Shown here in pieces: positions 1-40,148 of a stretch of DNA of 64,000 nucleotides. A program made the position numbers and the translations under genes. Positions within the stretch are counted from its first letter, which is position 1. Every line of letters starts with the position of its first letter. Source of the DNA: Aphrophora alni (Eukaryota > Arthropoda > Insecta > Hemiptera > Aphrophoridae); NCBI GenBank assembly GCA_963513935.1, contig OY740768.1, forward strand, positions 36,268,216 through 36,332,215. The letters are read 5' to 3'. The notes under the pieces are model-generated. The model was not told where the DNA came from and made no database searches. It worked only from the letters and a program-made list of their open reading frames with translations.

Positions 1-28137
<28,137 letters not shown>

Positions 28138-28460
28138 TAAGTGGTTTTAATCCTCTAATTGTGAAGATTATTTATATATTTTTTTTTTAATTTTCTTAAA
28201 TATATTATACTGAGAATTGATATTTAGTTTAATTAATTAATTCCCTTTATAAATATAACTATTACAGTTGCCCAGATGGTAAAGTTAAGACTTGAAACCT
28301 TTTAATGAGAGTTGAACATGACCCTAGAAAACATTTTAATTGTTTAAAATTCATATATACACAAGATGGCTAAAGTGCCCTTCTACTGTTATAATGTTAA
28401 AAAAAAATTTAATTATTTGATTTTTCCGCTTATACGTTTTTACTAGCAAGTATTGAATAT

Positions 28461-28580
28461 ACAATAATATTTCAAGTGAAAAATATATACGACCAAATAT
28501 ATATATATATATATATAGCCAAAGGTCCAGTGTTCGATTCCCAGTTTAGGTCGTATATTTTTCACTTGAAATATTATTGT
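28461..28580. repeat. Hairpin with (AT)n core and tRNA-like box
   Basis: Arms 28461-28494 and 28549-28580 are near-perfect reverse complements (ATTTCAAGTGAAAAATATA against its complement). Between them are an (AT)n run and GTGTTCGATTCCC, which resembles an RNA polymerase III B box. This may be a tiny SINE- or MITE-like element just downstream of PSMC1. Confidence 0.55.
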
Positions 28581-30780
28581 TAAAAAATGTTTGTCGTTAT
28601 TTTAGATTTGAATCAATTTTTTAAATGGTAATATTAGTGGCACAACTAAATATTGTTTTTCATACTAAGTTCAGTGGCAAAATCGGTTTTTAAAATTTTC
28701 CATCACAGAAAACAATATGAAATATGACTTCTTTTTTTCTTTCAAATATCGCCATAAACACATTTATACTTTTTATGTATTTGTGATGCACGATAGGTAA
28801 TGAATTAATAAAAACTGATGCTCTTCTCAATAATAAATCTGTTTTTCATTATCTATTTCTATTTACACCTTTCAAGTTGACAACACTAAAAAATCAGGTG
28901 TAGCTTTTCTTACAATATCAAGTGACATAAATAGTTAAAAACAAGAATTTAACCTATGACAATATTTTTAAAAAAAGGTAAATTTCATAATGTTTTTTTA
29001 AGGAAATATGAATGGTTATCAAAAACCAATAGCACCACTGAACTCACTATTGAAGAATAATGTTTAATCTTGTATCACATGCATATATTAATTACCATTT
29101 AAAAGAAATTGACTAAATCCAAGATGTTGACCAAAAATTGTATCAGATAAAACAGAATGAATGATCAGGTATATGGTAACCTTCATTTGATCCCAATTGA
29201 TATAATGAAAATTCTGGTGAAAAATAGTAGGGCGGGACTTTTTTGAGTCAATCGCAGAGGTTGTGTAACTCTTTTGGTAATAACTTCTTACTTAGAAGAA
29301 CAAAAAATTATTGTGTGCAGTTTAAAAATCTGCATCCAATCATATCTTGAATTAAGTGTTTTGTGCTATAATATTAAGCCAATTAGTGCTAAAAATATAA
29401 ATTTTCATTGGATCACTGTTGATTGAAATTTGTTGATTTCTCTAGTAATCAGAATTTTAATCAGATTTCAGTCGAATTTGGCACATGAACTAGGTTTTAT
29501 TATATTTGTTACTAAGTAAATAAAGGTCTCAAAACTTTAAAATGGTGGACATTTTCATACAAATAGATCCTCCAATAACCTATAGTAGCTAATGTAGCTT
29601 GGCATACTGAGTCCAAAGTTGAGTACGTTAATAACCTACTAATTTTTTTACACAAAATTCAATTCTATCAACATAGCTGCTTGCCGATTTCTACATTCAT
29701 TCATGTAATATCTTCTGAATTCAATTTAGTTGCCATTAAATTAAACTTCCGTATCCCCATAATTTACACATTGAATGTAGTAGGGAAAAAAATAATAATA
29801 TGTTACATTTTCTAAATAAAAATGACGATTTTTCAAAAATTTGTATTCTAACGCTTGAAGGTTAGGGTAACACGTCAACCTTTTAGGCATAATTAGTAAC
29901 TTTCTAAAGCTAGGCCTAAAACAAAAGCGTTAGATTTTACTAATACAATATACTTTACAAAGAATAACACACATATTCACTTGTATACTCATATAAAACA
30001 CTAAATATAAGAAAATATGCATATAGCCTAAACTTACCATTGTTATTTATAGGTTATTCCATATACACACTCGAAATTCACTCAAAAACAAACTTTAGAA
30101 ATAAAAACACATATATTGTAACTTGTATACACAATTTATATACAATTTGTATACACAAACCTTCAAAATAACAAAAATCTAATCCCAAAACCAATATGTG
30201 CCACGCCAAATATTATAGTGTTCACGTCAGACATTTGCTACGTTTGGACTTCAAAACAACAAATTCTTAGTAAGCAATTCCTCAACTCAAGTGGTACCAA
30301 CTTATAGAATGGAATTTCCCCTACAACATAGAGTAAAAAGAAAAATAATTTTAAAAACAGAGATATGAATTTCGTCTTTTCGTAAAGCGCATCGAATGCC
30401 AAATGAATTTCGTGTCGTCAGGTTTGTTCTATGTTCAAGTACGAATATCTCTGGATCTGTTAGACGCAGAACAATTTGTAATCTACGGTTAGAAAGAGAA
30501 ACATGTGATCTATATAACAGTGTTTTAGTTGACTTAAATGACAGAAAAATAGAGTTGTAATCATATCAGGAAAAATGGAGCCGCGCTATACGAAAAGGCG
30601 CAGAGTTGAAAATTACGATTTTACGCATCAAAAATACGTGAACTTCACCAATTTTTGGAATATTATTTATAACGTTTTGTGGTATTTTTTTGCATGATAT
30701 GCATCTACGGAACATTAGCTTTCCAACGGTATTTTATTTATTGTGATGGGACAATTTTAAGTGGGCGTACCGTTGAATGG
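28581..30780. other. Intergenic DNA downstream of PSMC1
   Basis: No gene or recognisable repeat seen; AT-rich throughout. Confidence 0.5.
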
Positions 30781-30865
30781 CAAAATACGTGATTAAGAAT
30801 TGGTGAAATCACTTGGGAGCACGTGGGCGACCTACTGTAGGTCGCCGTGCCGGTTGCAGGGTTAA
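30781..30865. mobile_element. Possible piggyBac-like terminal fragment
   Basis: The stretch ends in GCAGGG followed by TTAA (30862-30865), the form of a piggyBac right end at its TTAA target. Just inside is a 21-bp palindrome, GGCGACCTAC-T-GTAGGTCGCC (30826-30846), like the subterminal repeats of such elements. No matching left end (TTAACCC) was found, so this is at best a solo end. Confidence 0.35.
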
Positions 30866-31758
30866 CAATCATGAAATGAATGAAATATCATAATATGGAA
30901 GTTTGGATTCACTTACAATTAGCAACACTGGTAGAATCTTCAAGCTCCAAATGAAAGAAAATATACAACTTTCAACAACAAAGACTTTATTTGCAACAAG
31001 ATAACTTTTCAATGTACAAGTCATCTTCTGTTGTTACATATACACAAACCTCATTGGTAAAATGTGCATCCACTTAGTGGCTTTAACAAAATAAAGTGTT
31101 TATTGTAGAAAGGTGTGTTTTCTTTCAATTGTTTGCTTGGAGATTCCACCAATGTATTGTGGAAAGTAATGTTTTCTTTCAAATGTTTGCTTGTAGATTC
31201 CACCAGTGTTACTCAATTTAAGTGAATCCTGAACAAGCATTTCGTGAAATTTCAACTGTAATTATACCTACTAAATGTAAACCTAACAAAATAGATATAA
31301 AAATAAAATAACATATAAAAATAAAATAACAATGTTCTACATAATAGATGTTATCAATTTAAATTATAGCCATTTTCTCTAGAAACCACTGTGCATCATT
31401 TGCTGTAGTGATTAACACGTTATTACTAATCAGTATGTCAGATGATCCATTAACTTGTAAAAACGGAGTGTAGAACAGTTTCATTGTTGAATTTACAGTG
31501 TACTAGTGAATTTACATGATAATATAGTGTACTAGTGTTTTGTTTGTTCTTTATTAATTATTCTGAGTTATTCACCTACCTTCAACTCCTCTTTGAGTGG
31601 TAAGTTAATTATTATCTTATTACATACAGTATTTATAATATCTACCTAAAACAACATGTTCCTTTAATAGTTACCAACTAGCTGGCTCTTCACAGACATT
31701 CTATGCATTCATTTCGAGCATGGTTTAAACACAACCCTCAAAATCAAGCTAAATATTA

Positions 31759-31834
31759 GTATAAATCCCTGAATCCCCTACCATAAGTTTTACTACTACT
31801 ATAAAACTTGTGGTAGGGGATTCAGTGGTTTATA
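31759..31834. repeat. Compact miRNA-like hairpin
   Basis: Arms 31763-31792 and 31802-31831 pair over 30 positions with only three differences, one of which would be a G:U pair in RNA. The loop is 9 nt (CTACTACTA). The size, stem and loop are those of a pre-miRNA, but a mini-MITE is equally possible. I do not recognise the arm sequence as a conserved miRNA. Confidence 0.5.
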
Positions 31835-33890
31835 TAGTGTTCACATTCACCACAGTGCTCATTGAACATCTACTAAATTAATATTAGTGTTATGAAATAG
31901 AGAACAGCTGTTCAGAAATTTCATATGGGGCTACATTTTACACACAATTACTGTATCTACACTGAACATTTTCCACAAGATAAGCTATATATTTTTAATT
32001 AACATTTAAAAAAAAAAACTATAATTTTTGATAAATATGCAGTATACTTTTATCATCATTAAATTTTTGTTTAATTAAATTATAAAATAAGAATGTTTCA
32101 GTTGTATTTATACTATACATAGTTCTTATTTAAAATCGAATAATAATCCAGGGTTTTTGATAAAAGAAAATATTCAAAATAAACCTAACCTAAACTCTCA
32201 ATGTAAATTGAAAAAAAGCAGATTAAAAAATCCACTTATAATATATATTTTTATATATACACTAAATTGCAGTATTATTTTAATTAGTTCCTGCTTGATG
32301 TAAAAAAAGGGGGGGCTCTGTATACACCCTAACAACAAGTACCCACAATTTATACCTACTAATATCATTTAAAGTCAATTATGATATGGGAATTTTTTTG
32401 GCAAACATTTAGTAAAAACAGACTATAATATAGAGACTCCTAGCCTTCGAATCCTCTAATAGCGGGACTGTCAGAAGAGAACATGAGTTGGTTATGAGAA
32501 AATGATAAGACTAAGAAACTAGATTGATAAGAAATTAACCAAAAATTAGATGGACATGTGCAGATCCAGCTAGAGTATCTAGGGATTGCAACATCTTTAT
32601 TTACTACTATAAGTGAGCCTCTGAGGGGGTGAGAAAAAATTTTTTTTATGATAGGTACTCTCAATTTAAAGATATTTTAAAACCTATGTCGATCAATCTC
32701 AGCCCTAAAATATGTACACACACAAAATCTGGCCAAAGCAAATACATCTTTCTTTCACCAGGTGATCGCACAAATACAATCGACCTTACAGAAACTACTT
32801 TTTTAGGGTTAGAGGACCTCAAATAGATATTCCCTCCAACTTTCCACCAAAAATAACATTTATCTAAATTGAGATTTTTAAAATTTAATTTTAGAATGTG
32901 GAAACATCCACTTGATAAATAGGGAAAATGTTACAATTTTTTATTTTCTCTTCGATTTAAAAAAATTCAATTTCACACTTTGTTTTATAATATATTTACA
33001 TTTAGAAGAGGTATAGGTTTTTTCACAACTTTATCATTGTTAAACCCCCTTTAAAAATTTTTTTTTTTTAAACAAATCCAAGATAGTTGGAAGGATATAA
33101 TCTAAAAAAAGTTTTGACAATAAGTATTTAAACACCTTTTTCCATGTCCACCTGCTGCAGTTTTATTGAAACAGATTTAAAACTTTTTTACTAGAAACAC
33201 CATCACACTTTTTGGCACTTGTGAAGGTTGTCATGGTAACTGACCTGAATGTTGAACCTAACTGATTGAGACTATTGTTTGGCAAATGTTTATTTTTGAT
33301 AACTCGCAGCAGAGTCTGAGATGCAATGAATTCACTTTACATTTAAAAATGTTTGAGAGTAAACAAAAAAGTTAAACTGTAAATTTAGGTAAAGCAATAC
33401 TGCATTTTGGTCTTCTGGTAAGTACTCTCAATTTTCAGTTATTTAAAAATGAAAATATATATAAAATATGCTTTTGAGCAGGATCAGTCCAAGGATTTAT
33501 AAGTGACTATCAACATTATACAAAAACTGGTTTTGTGATTCAGGAACTCTAAACTCCAAATTAAAGTTTGCTGTTGTTTCTACACCTTAATATTTTCCAT
33601 ATGCATTTGAGAAAGTAGACGTTGCTTTTCTACACAATTACCAAAGTAGTGTGGTAATGATAAAAATAAATTTTTATTTTTAAGAAATATGTAAATGCTT
33701 AACAAAAATCAAACTGATTGAATTTTAAATAATAATAATTAATAATGTGTGTGCAGAATTTTATATTTTAGCCAATTTGTTAAACTGAATCAATTAAGAT
33801 CTTACTTAACCTATGATAACACAATACTTCTTAGAATATAAGTCCAACATATAAGTAACACTAATGACACAACATATTCTGTACACTCTC
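31835..33890. other. Intergenic DNA
   Basis: No gene recognised. Overlapping open frames on both strands near 32440-32826 show no domain. Confidence 0.5.
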
Positions 33891-33899
33891 AACAATAAC

Positions 33900-34840
33900 A
33901 AGTTGTTGGGAAGTATGTATTATTTTCATAGTGGAGGTAAGGTTTCCCCTGTCTACTTGAAGTTTTCTTCCTAAGCACATCTGCAGCAAGTACATCATTC
34001 TGCTCACAGTCTATAATGATATGTGACAGTGTATTTGGTTTTGAACAGCCTCAATAGCAATGTGGTGAGACCACCATGTCAAAGCAATGTGTCCTGTGTC
34101 ACAAGATATCCCATTCTTGTAATTTCCACAGTCCTTTGTACAGACTGAAATCATTTAGCTTCTGTTGCATTTCAAATAACCTCCTCCCAGTGTCATCATT
34201 CGTCTGTGAATCCACTCTGGATCTTTTGCAGCGATCTACCAAAAGTGGTTTAGGGAGCATCTTGATGCTGTGCAAAAGAATAGTCATCGATTTGGGACTT
34301 ATTATACTTAATATTATACACATATTATACTTAATAATTTGGGATCAAATGGTGCTCTAACACGTTATGATTAGGAAAGGCTTTGGGCCAATACACATAA
34401 TTATGTTATGTTAAAACAAATTCGCATATACGCTTTTTAATGAAAGCATCTTGGTGTCACTAAACCCTATTAAAATGACGTTAACTGACCATTTTCGGGA
34501 AAACAAAGAAATCCATGAAAACACCAAACAGAACACTAAAAAATACAATTTGGTATCTCCTGTTTCTTGCAACACAGATTTGTGTCAGTTTAGAACAGGT
34601 TCCACTCTTGCACAGTACGTTTGGAAAACAACCCTTTCAGCTCTAGGCATTTTACCAAATGGAAATAACAGGCGGTAAACTAGAAATCAACATCTCTTAA
34701 CTGAAATTGAATTAGCACAGCTGTTTCTGCTAACTCATCAGCTTTCTCATTTTCTTTTTTACCGATGTGTTATTGGAATATTGTGACCTGTACAGTATGC
34801 ATGAATTTCACGGATGCATTGAAAATGTGATGCCTACACC
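33900..34840 (-). mobile_element. LINE remnant: RNase H and C-terminal zinc-knuckle region
   Basis: On the minus strand near 34790-34700, a frame reads HIGKKENEKADELAETA, the active-site end of the LINE RNase H domain (family HxGxxGNEkADelAk). Further downstream, near 34120-34000, are GHIALT in one frame and SHIIIDCEQNDV in another. These fit the C-terminal G-H-x-x-L-T ... C-x2-C ... H-I-x-x-x-C region of I/Jockey-type ORF2. The frame is broken by several stops and shifts, so it is dead. No RT is visible to the right. Confidence 0.65.
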
Positions 34841-35459
34841 CCTCCCCCCCCGCAAGGAAAATTTTGAGTCAGTAAGTATGGAAATCCTATTTGATGGGAG
34901 GACACGTTTTGTATGTGGTTGATCAAGATGTGTAGTAGTCTAACTTTAACTCTAGGACAAAGATACCTGAGCTAAGAGTTTTGGTTTGGCAAGTTAAAAG
35001 ATCCATCGGTGTAGAGTGTCCTGACACCTTGTTCTTACAGTTTACAGAGCACTCTGTTTGAGGTATAATGGGTTGTCACATAAACAAGTCAAAATATAAA
35101 AAATGTAATATAATAATGAAATCAAAATTTTGATTAGCTACCTATTTAAATTAAGTTCTTCTCATCAATTTTTACAGAGCCAAGTTTGAATTTGATATTA
35201 CTAGGTACTTCGATCTCAACACCAATTTATTTGTTTGTGGGGACTTTGCAAAATTTGAGTTAGATTTGCCATTTATTTAGTAAATTTTGCAAATCATTTA
35301 TTAGACACAAGACATAATTTTGATCCTAAGTTAAACGTTAAACTTCTGCATATGGAACAAAAATGTAGGAACTCAATAACCTGGAATGTTTAGAAATCAA
35401 TAGATCAATTTAAAAAAAACCATACTTCCAACTTAAATGAACAAATACATCTTAAATCA

Positions 35460-35705
35460 TCACCACTATTGAGACCTATTATGTAACCTTTGTTTTCTAA
35501 AACACCCCCACTTCCATCCCATAGGTTAGATCATTGACCTTTCTTTTGTCATTTCTCAACCCCTTTACTCTTCTAACCTTTCCTTTTGTCTCACATTTTT
35601 AGTTTAGAAGTGTTTTGTTATCAAATTAGTTGCTTGAAAATGCCTACCGGCGAAACATATGTCACAATTAAAGCTGTTTTGTGGAATTAAATAAAAACCT
35701 CATTA
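35460..35705 (+). mobile_element. Possible Penelope-like element 3' end
   Basis: A C/T-rich stretch leads into TTGAAAATGCCTACCGGCG followed by AAACATATGTC, then TTAAATAAAAACC. Short hammerhead-like cores (a GA...stem...GAAAC...GTC pattern) followed by an A-rich end are common in Penelope-like elements. Here the CUGAUGA core is not conserved, so the call is weak. Confidence 0.35.
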
Positions 35706-36841
35706 TTTCCATTTAATTACTAAAATCATAATTTAAAGAAATAGAAATTTTAGACCTGAAAACATTAACCTATTAAAATATTTTTTACAAAGAGAAAATT
35801 AGGAGTCTTTTACCACTCTTAATAACAACACTTAATAAAATAGAGAATTAGATTTCTGAAAAAAATAATAATAATATGAGCTTCAAAAACAGTTTTATTT
35901 ATGTATTTTTGGCACAAAATTAACCAAAATATTGTATAATATACACAGAAATATATTAAAAATATTATATACAAGCAATAAAAACATTGCTAATAATTAT
36001 AAACAAAATCATTACAAAATATTTTGAATGTTAAGAGATTGTAAACATGAAAAGTATTGTATACCTTGATAATTTGTGCTTTAATATTGAAAATTGAAAT
36101 AGTCTTGGTCTATTTTGGTTTTAAACCAATTGCATAGTGATGGATCGTCCATATTATATACAGGGTGTTTCTAATATACTTTGACAAGCTTCAGAGGTGG
36201 ATTCCTTACATGTGTTTGAAACAGCTTTGTTTTCAGTCAATCAGCCATTTTTTATTTTTACAAAAAAATATAGATTTAGATGTAGACTAGATATTACTTT
36301 CAGGTGTTGGATATATGATTTTTTTATGTAATGTTTTACAAGTGTGGAAAAAATAAAGACTTTTATTTGTACTATTTTCAAAATGACGGTTATTTACAAT
36401 TTATAATGTTAAATATTTCGAAAACCATTAATTTTCCACACAAAAATTACATGAGACTATAAAGAGTTACCTCTTTCACTATAAATGAAATGACTTTTTT
36501 ATTTTTTCTGTAAGTCAAAGGATAATTGAGTTATCGACAAAAACTGAAAACATATTGGCCGGACTCTGCCTACTAATTTTTTATTGATCCAGAGCTAAAT
36601 AGTCTTGTTCGACATAACCATACAAATAGACTTAACTAGTAAATAAAAAGTATGTATCACGTTATTTTCATAATTCTAAATTTATTAAATGCTATATTTA
36701 ATTGGAATAATCAGTAAATTTATTCTGTTTCATTATTCTATAAAGTAGGGCAGCCAATCAAGAACGTTCTCTAAAAAAAACAAAACAAAGAACATAACAT
36801 AATAATTGGTATCTGAAATTTGCAGAAGGCCTTGTCAAACT
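35706..36841. other. Intergenic DNA up to the LTR element
   Basis: No gene seen. ACAGGGTGTTTC at about 36165 is a terminal motif common to many arthropod repeats, but no partner end was recognised. Confidence 0.45.
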
Positions 36842-38391
36842 TGTGACAATGTGAAAAATCAAGTTTGTAATAGGTGTTAAACGCGCGAGATTAAAAATAC
36901 CGAGAGTGGGAGAAGCTAATGAATAAAGCGTAGCTTTCGTCAAATTATGAAAAGGAAGTAAAATGGATTTTCAAGGCAACATAATGAATTACGATGTTTA
37001 GTGTAGGTATAAATTAAAATGTACAGATGTTTAATTTTAGTATTGTGTGATTGGGTACAAGTGTTCTTTTTTTATCATTAATAATTAATAAAATGTGTGG
37101 AGAGAAAGGGGTGTATGGACTGTGTAGAACAGCGGAAGTAAATTATGGAGGAGGTTAGAGCCGGTTTCCAATAAAAAAGGAAGGAAGTAAGAAATTGCCT
37201 CATGGCAACAGCAGTCTAAGTCCAGCGTTTGGAGTGACAAGTTGTGTTTTTTAAGAAAAGTCTGAGGGAAGCGATTGAGTTGATAATGTGTTGAACAGTT
37301 GATTAGGAACGTTTAAGATGGTGAGAGGTGTTCTAAAAGGTTATGAAATCTTAATGAACAATGTAATGTTAATATGAGACGTATTTTTTATGAGAAATTT
37401 GGTAGACCGATGAAAGTGACAATTTGAACATGTGTTTGGTGATAAAACTAAGTGTATAAACGTTTTAAAACATATATTCTTGCTCTTACACATTAATCCT
37501 ATTGGACAAAGAACGTTTGAAATAAATAAGACTGTCGTGTGAGTCAATGGAAATTATTTCTTTAGAACAATTTAGGGAAATATCATGTCCCGGTGTTTTA
37601 ATACTTTCTAGATAAGGCAGAACTATTTAAAATAATGAACAGTTTGTTAAATCCTTATAAAGGATTTTTGTATGATTGTGTATCGGAAGGATGGAGACTA
37701 GACGAGCTTTGAGCACTGGAAGAACTGCAGTTTGAAGCCTTCTTTGGAATCCCAGGACATCAGGATTCATCGCAACGGATTTTTTTTATTATGTGCAGAT
37801 GTCGTGGTATAGACATCATAAACAATTTATCATGTTAAAGATATATATTATGAATAGAGTGTGATTTTGCTAGATGTATGCTTGTTTTTATATTTTTGTT
37901 TAGGATAAATGCAAAATAATTAATTTCTTTAAACATATTTAAGTCTTCTTTAGAGACACAGAACATTAATTTTTTAATGATTTAAATTCTTTTGTTGCAA
38001 CACTAAAATGCAAAGTATGAAATTCATAAAATTTAACTTTTTGATTCAAATTTAAAGAAGTAAATTCAGATATAAGATTTTTAACCAGGAAAATAATATT
38101 CATGTTTGTTTTCAGGATATGTCTATGTAACTGTATAGAAATAATTGTGTTTTTTATTTAATAAATGTTTTCTTTGTAACATTTCAGCCAAAGTGTTCTC
38201 ATTTAAAACCAAAATCCACTGTAAGTACACTGTAAAAAGAGCCTGCGACCCCAGAGATTTTATAAATAATTAAATTCATTCTTTTTTCTAAATTGGTATG
38301 CTAAGGCAACCTGGCGCCCTAAAGTCGAGCAATTTAATAAGATAATAACAAATAAATAAGTAACTTCACCTTTTTTTTTAAAATTGTTACA
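36842..38391 (+). repeat. 5' LTR of the 8.8-kb element
   Basis: Starts TGTGACAATG, ends TTGTTACA. It matches 44134-45683 over its whole length with no indel in total length (1550 bp each). The short frames inside it (for example 37341-37547 minus) occur identically in the other LTR and are not genes. Confidence 0.93.
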
Positions 38392-38666
38392 AATGTCGCC
38401 GCAACTGTTGGGCTTTTTTAGTCGAAAATACAGTGATTTTGGTAATGAGAACTCTTAAAATCAAGGTAAGGACTCTCTCTATAATAATAAGAAAGATTCT
38501 CTTAAAATTTTGTGTTGGTTAAGTAATAGATTCTGTTGTGTTAAGTAAAATAAATTAAAATGGATTTAGAAAATATAAATATTAATAATAATGAACAGGT
38601 TAGGATGATGATTTTAGTAATTAAAATTTAAACTTAAAACTAAAGGTAAACATAATAATAATTAAA

Positions 38667-40148
38667 ATGGAGGGAGATAATAATAATAAGTTAATAACTG
38701 ATGTAGAGAGGATTAATGCAGAAGGTGAAGCAATAAAACGGGAAGTTGAAAAGTATTTTTTAAATGTAAATAAAGAGTGTAGTGTAAATTTAACAGCAAA
38801 GAGTAGTGATGGGAGAGTTTGTAACCTATGGTGGATAACAATGAGTAGGGAAGAATTAGATAAACAATGGCATGTAAGGTTAGGACAAAATTTAATAGAA
38901 AGGGAATCTGAATTTAAAAAAGAAATAAAAAACATGATATTAGCTGGGTTTGAAGCGAGAAATGAAAGTTATAAAAAAATGAAGGATAGGCTATTAGAAG
39001 AAGCACCTCCCGTAACTATGGTAGCTGTAAGAGTGATAACCAATAAAGCAGAAAAAGATGATTATTATTATAAATTTGATAATATAAAGAATGAGTTTTT
39101 TAGTAATAATAATAAAGTAAACAATGAAATAGATAATACTGAAAATTTAAAAGTTAAGAAAAATGGTGGGGTTAGTGATTTTGATGGAATAAATAAAGTT
39201 TTAAGTGATTCAGTAAATAATGATAGCAAATTGGTAAAAGAAGATCAAAATTTAAAGAAAATGGAGGGTACTAATAATAATAATAATAATCTAAGGGCTG
39301 AACAGGTTAGAGTAATTGAACAGGGTAAAGTAGATAAGGGTGTAATAAACAATGATCAAGGTAAAGAAATTATTAAAATGTTAGAGATGTTAATAAATAA
39401 ATTAGAGGAATGTAGATTAGAGGCAAGAAAAGATCATGAGCAATTTATGCATGAATTAAGACAAGATAGATTAAAAAATGAGACAATAGTCAAGCCTAAT
39501 GTAGAACAAAATGAGCCTTTTGAAAACAATGGTTTAAAACAGTTAACAGGTAATGTTGAAATTAAGAAAAATGATGGGGTTACCAAGTGTGGTGGGGTTG
39601 GAATAGGTATAATTAATTCAAAAAATAAAGTAAAAGTAAATAATCTAATAATAAAGGAATCAGCTGTTTATCTTAAAAAACGAGTTTACCATAAGAATGT
39701 AGAGTTTAAAAATTATGTAATGATAAAATTTAAGAGTATCTTTCAAACCCAAGAACAGATAATTAAAAGTTTTTGTGAAAAGAGTAGCTTTGAAAATAAA
39801 TATGAAAACGTATGTATTAAAGAAGTATTTGTGATGATATGCAAAAATGGTGGGGTTAGTATTCCTAAGCAAACAGATGTTGAAATTAGGTCAGTAGATT
39901 CTAAGATGTTTGAGAGAAAGAGAAATGTAGTTATGTCCGTAAGAGAGAAAGGTATTTTGTCAATACTCCGAGACAATAACAAAGGGGAATCTTTTGTTAG
40001 GAAAGGGTCTGTTGTGATGACTAGGCTAGACAAACTGTCCATGTGGACAGAGGTATTTAACGCTGGAGATATTTACAAAAATCAAATCATGTACTTTAAA
40101 ATCTTTCACCAATCGGGAAATCATCGCAAGAAAATAGATAATTTATAA
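38667..40148 (+). CDS. Unidentified 493-residue ORF of the LTR element
   Basis: An intact ATG-to-TAA frame 276 bp after the 5' LTR, in the place of gag. The protein is rich in Asn, Lys and Glu. It has a start with MEGDNNNKLITDVERIN, a tract of six Asn near residue 207, a likely coiled coil in about 225-275, and three copies of a short K-N-(G/D)-G-V-(S/T) motif near 164, 302 and 398. There is no CCHC zinc knuckle, no protease DTG or DSG triad and no RT motif. I do not recognise the family. An intact frame in a recent copy argues that the protein is used in mobilisation, perhaps as a highly divergent gag, but this is inference. Confidence 0.75.
   Translation: MEGDNNNKLITDVERINAEGEAIKREVEKYFLNVNKECSVNLTAKSSDGRVCNLWWITMSREELDKQWHVRLGQNLIERESEFKKEIKNMILAGFEARNESYKKMKDRLLEEAPPVTMVAVRVITNKAEKDDYYYKFDNIKNEFFSNNNKVNNEIDNTENLKVKKNGGVSDFDGINKVLSDSVNNDSKLVKEDQNLKKMEGTNNNNNNLRAEQVRVIEQGKVDKGVINNDQGKEIIKMLEMLINKLEECRLEARKDHEQFMHELRQDRLKNETIVKPNVEQNEPFENNGLKQLTGNVEIKKNDGVTKCGGVGIGIINSKNKVKVNNLIIKESAVYLKKRVYHKNVEFKNYVMIKFKSIFQTQEQIIKSFCEKSSFENKYENVCIKEVFVMICKNGGVSIPKQTDVEIRSVDSKMFERKRNVVMSVREKGILSILRDNNKGESFVRKGSVVMTRLDKLSMWTEVFNAGDIYKNQIMYFKIFHQSGNHRKKIDNL

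Noticed and set aside
28520..28552. tRNA-like text GTGTTCGATTCCC
   Set aside because: Only a B-box-like stretch; no A box and no cloverleaf, so not called a tRNA.
34451..34678. 75-codon + strand frame
   Set aside because: Lies across the minus-strand LINE RNase H remnant with no recognisable domain.
37341..37547. 68-codon minus-strand frame, repeated identically at 44633-44839
   Set aside because: The repetition comes from the two LTRs; the frame has no domain and no gene context.
38621..40042. Minus-strand frames of 70-104 codons
   Set aside because: Shadows of the 493-codon ORF of the LTR element.
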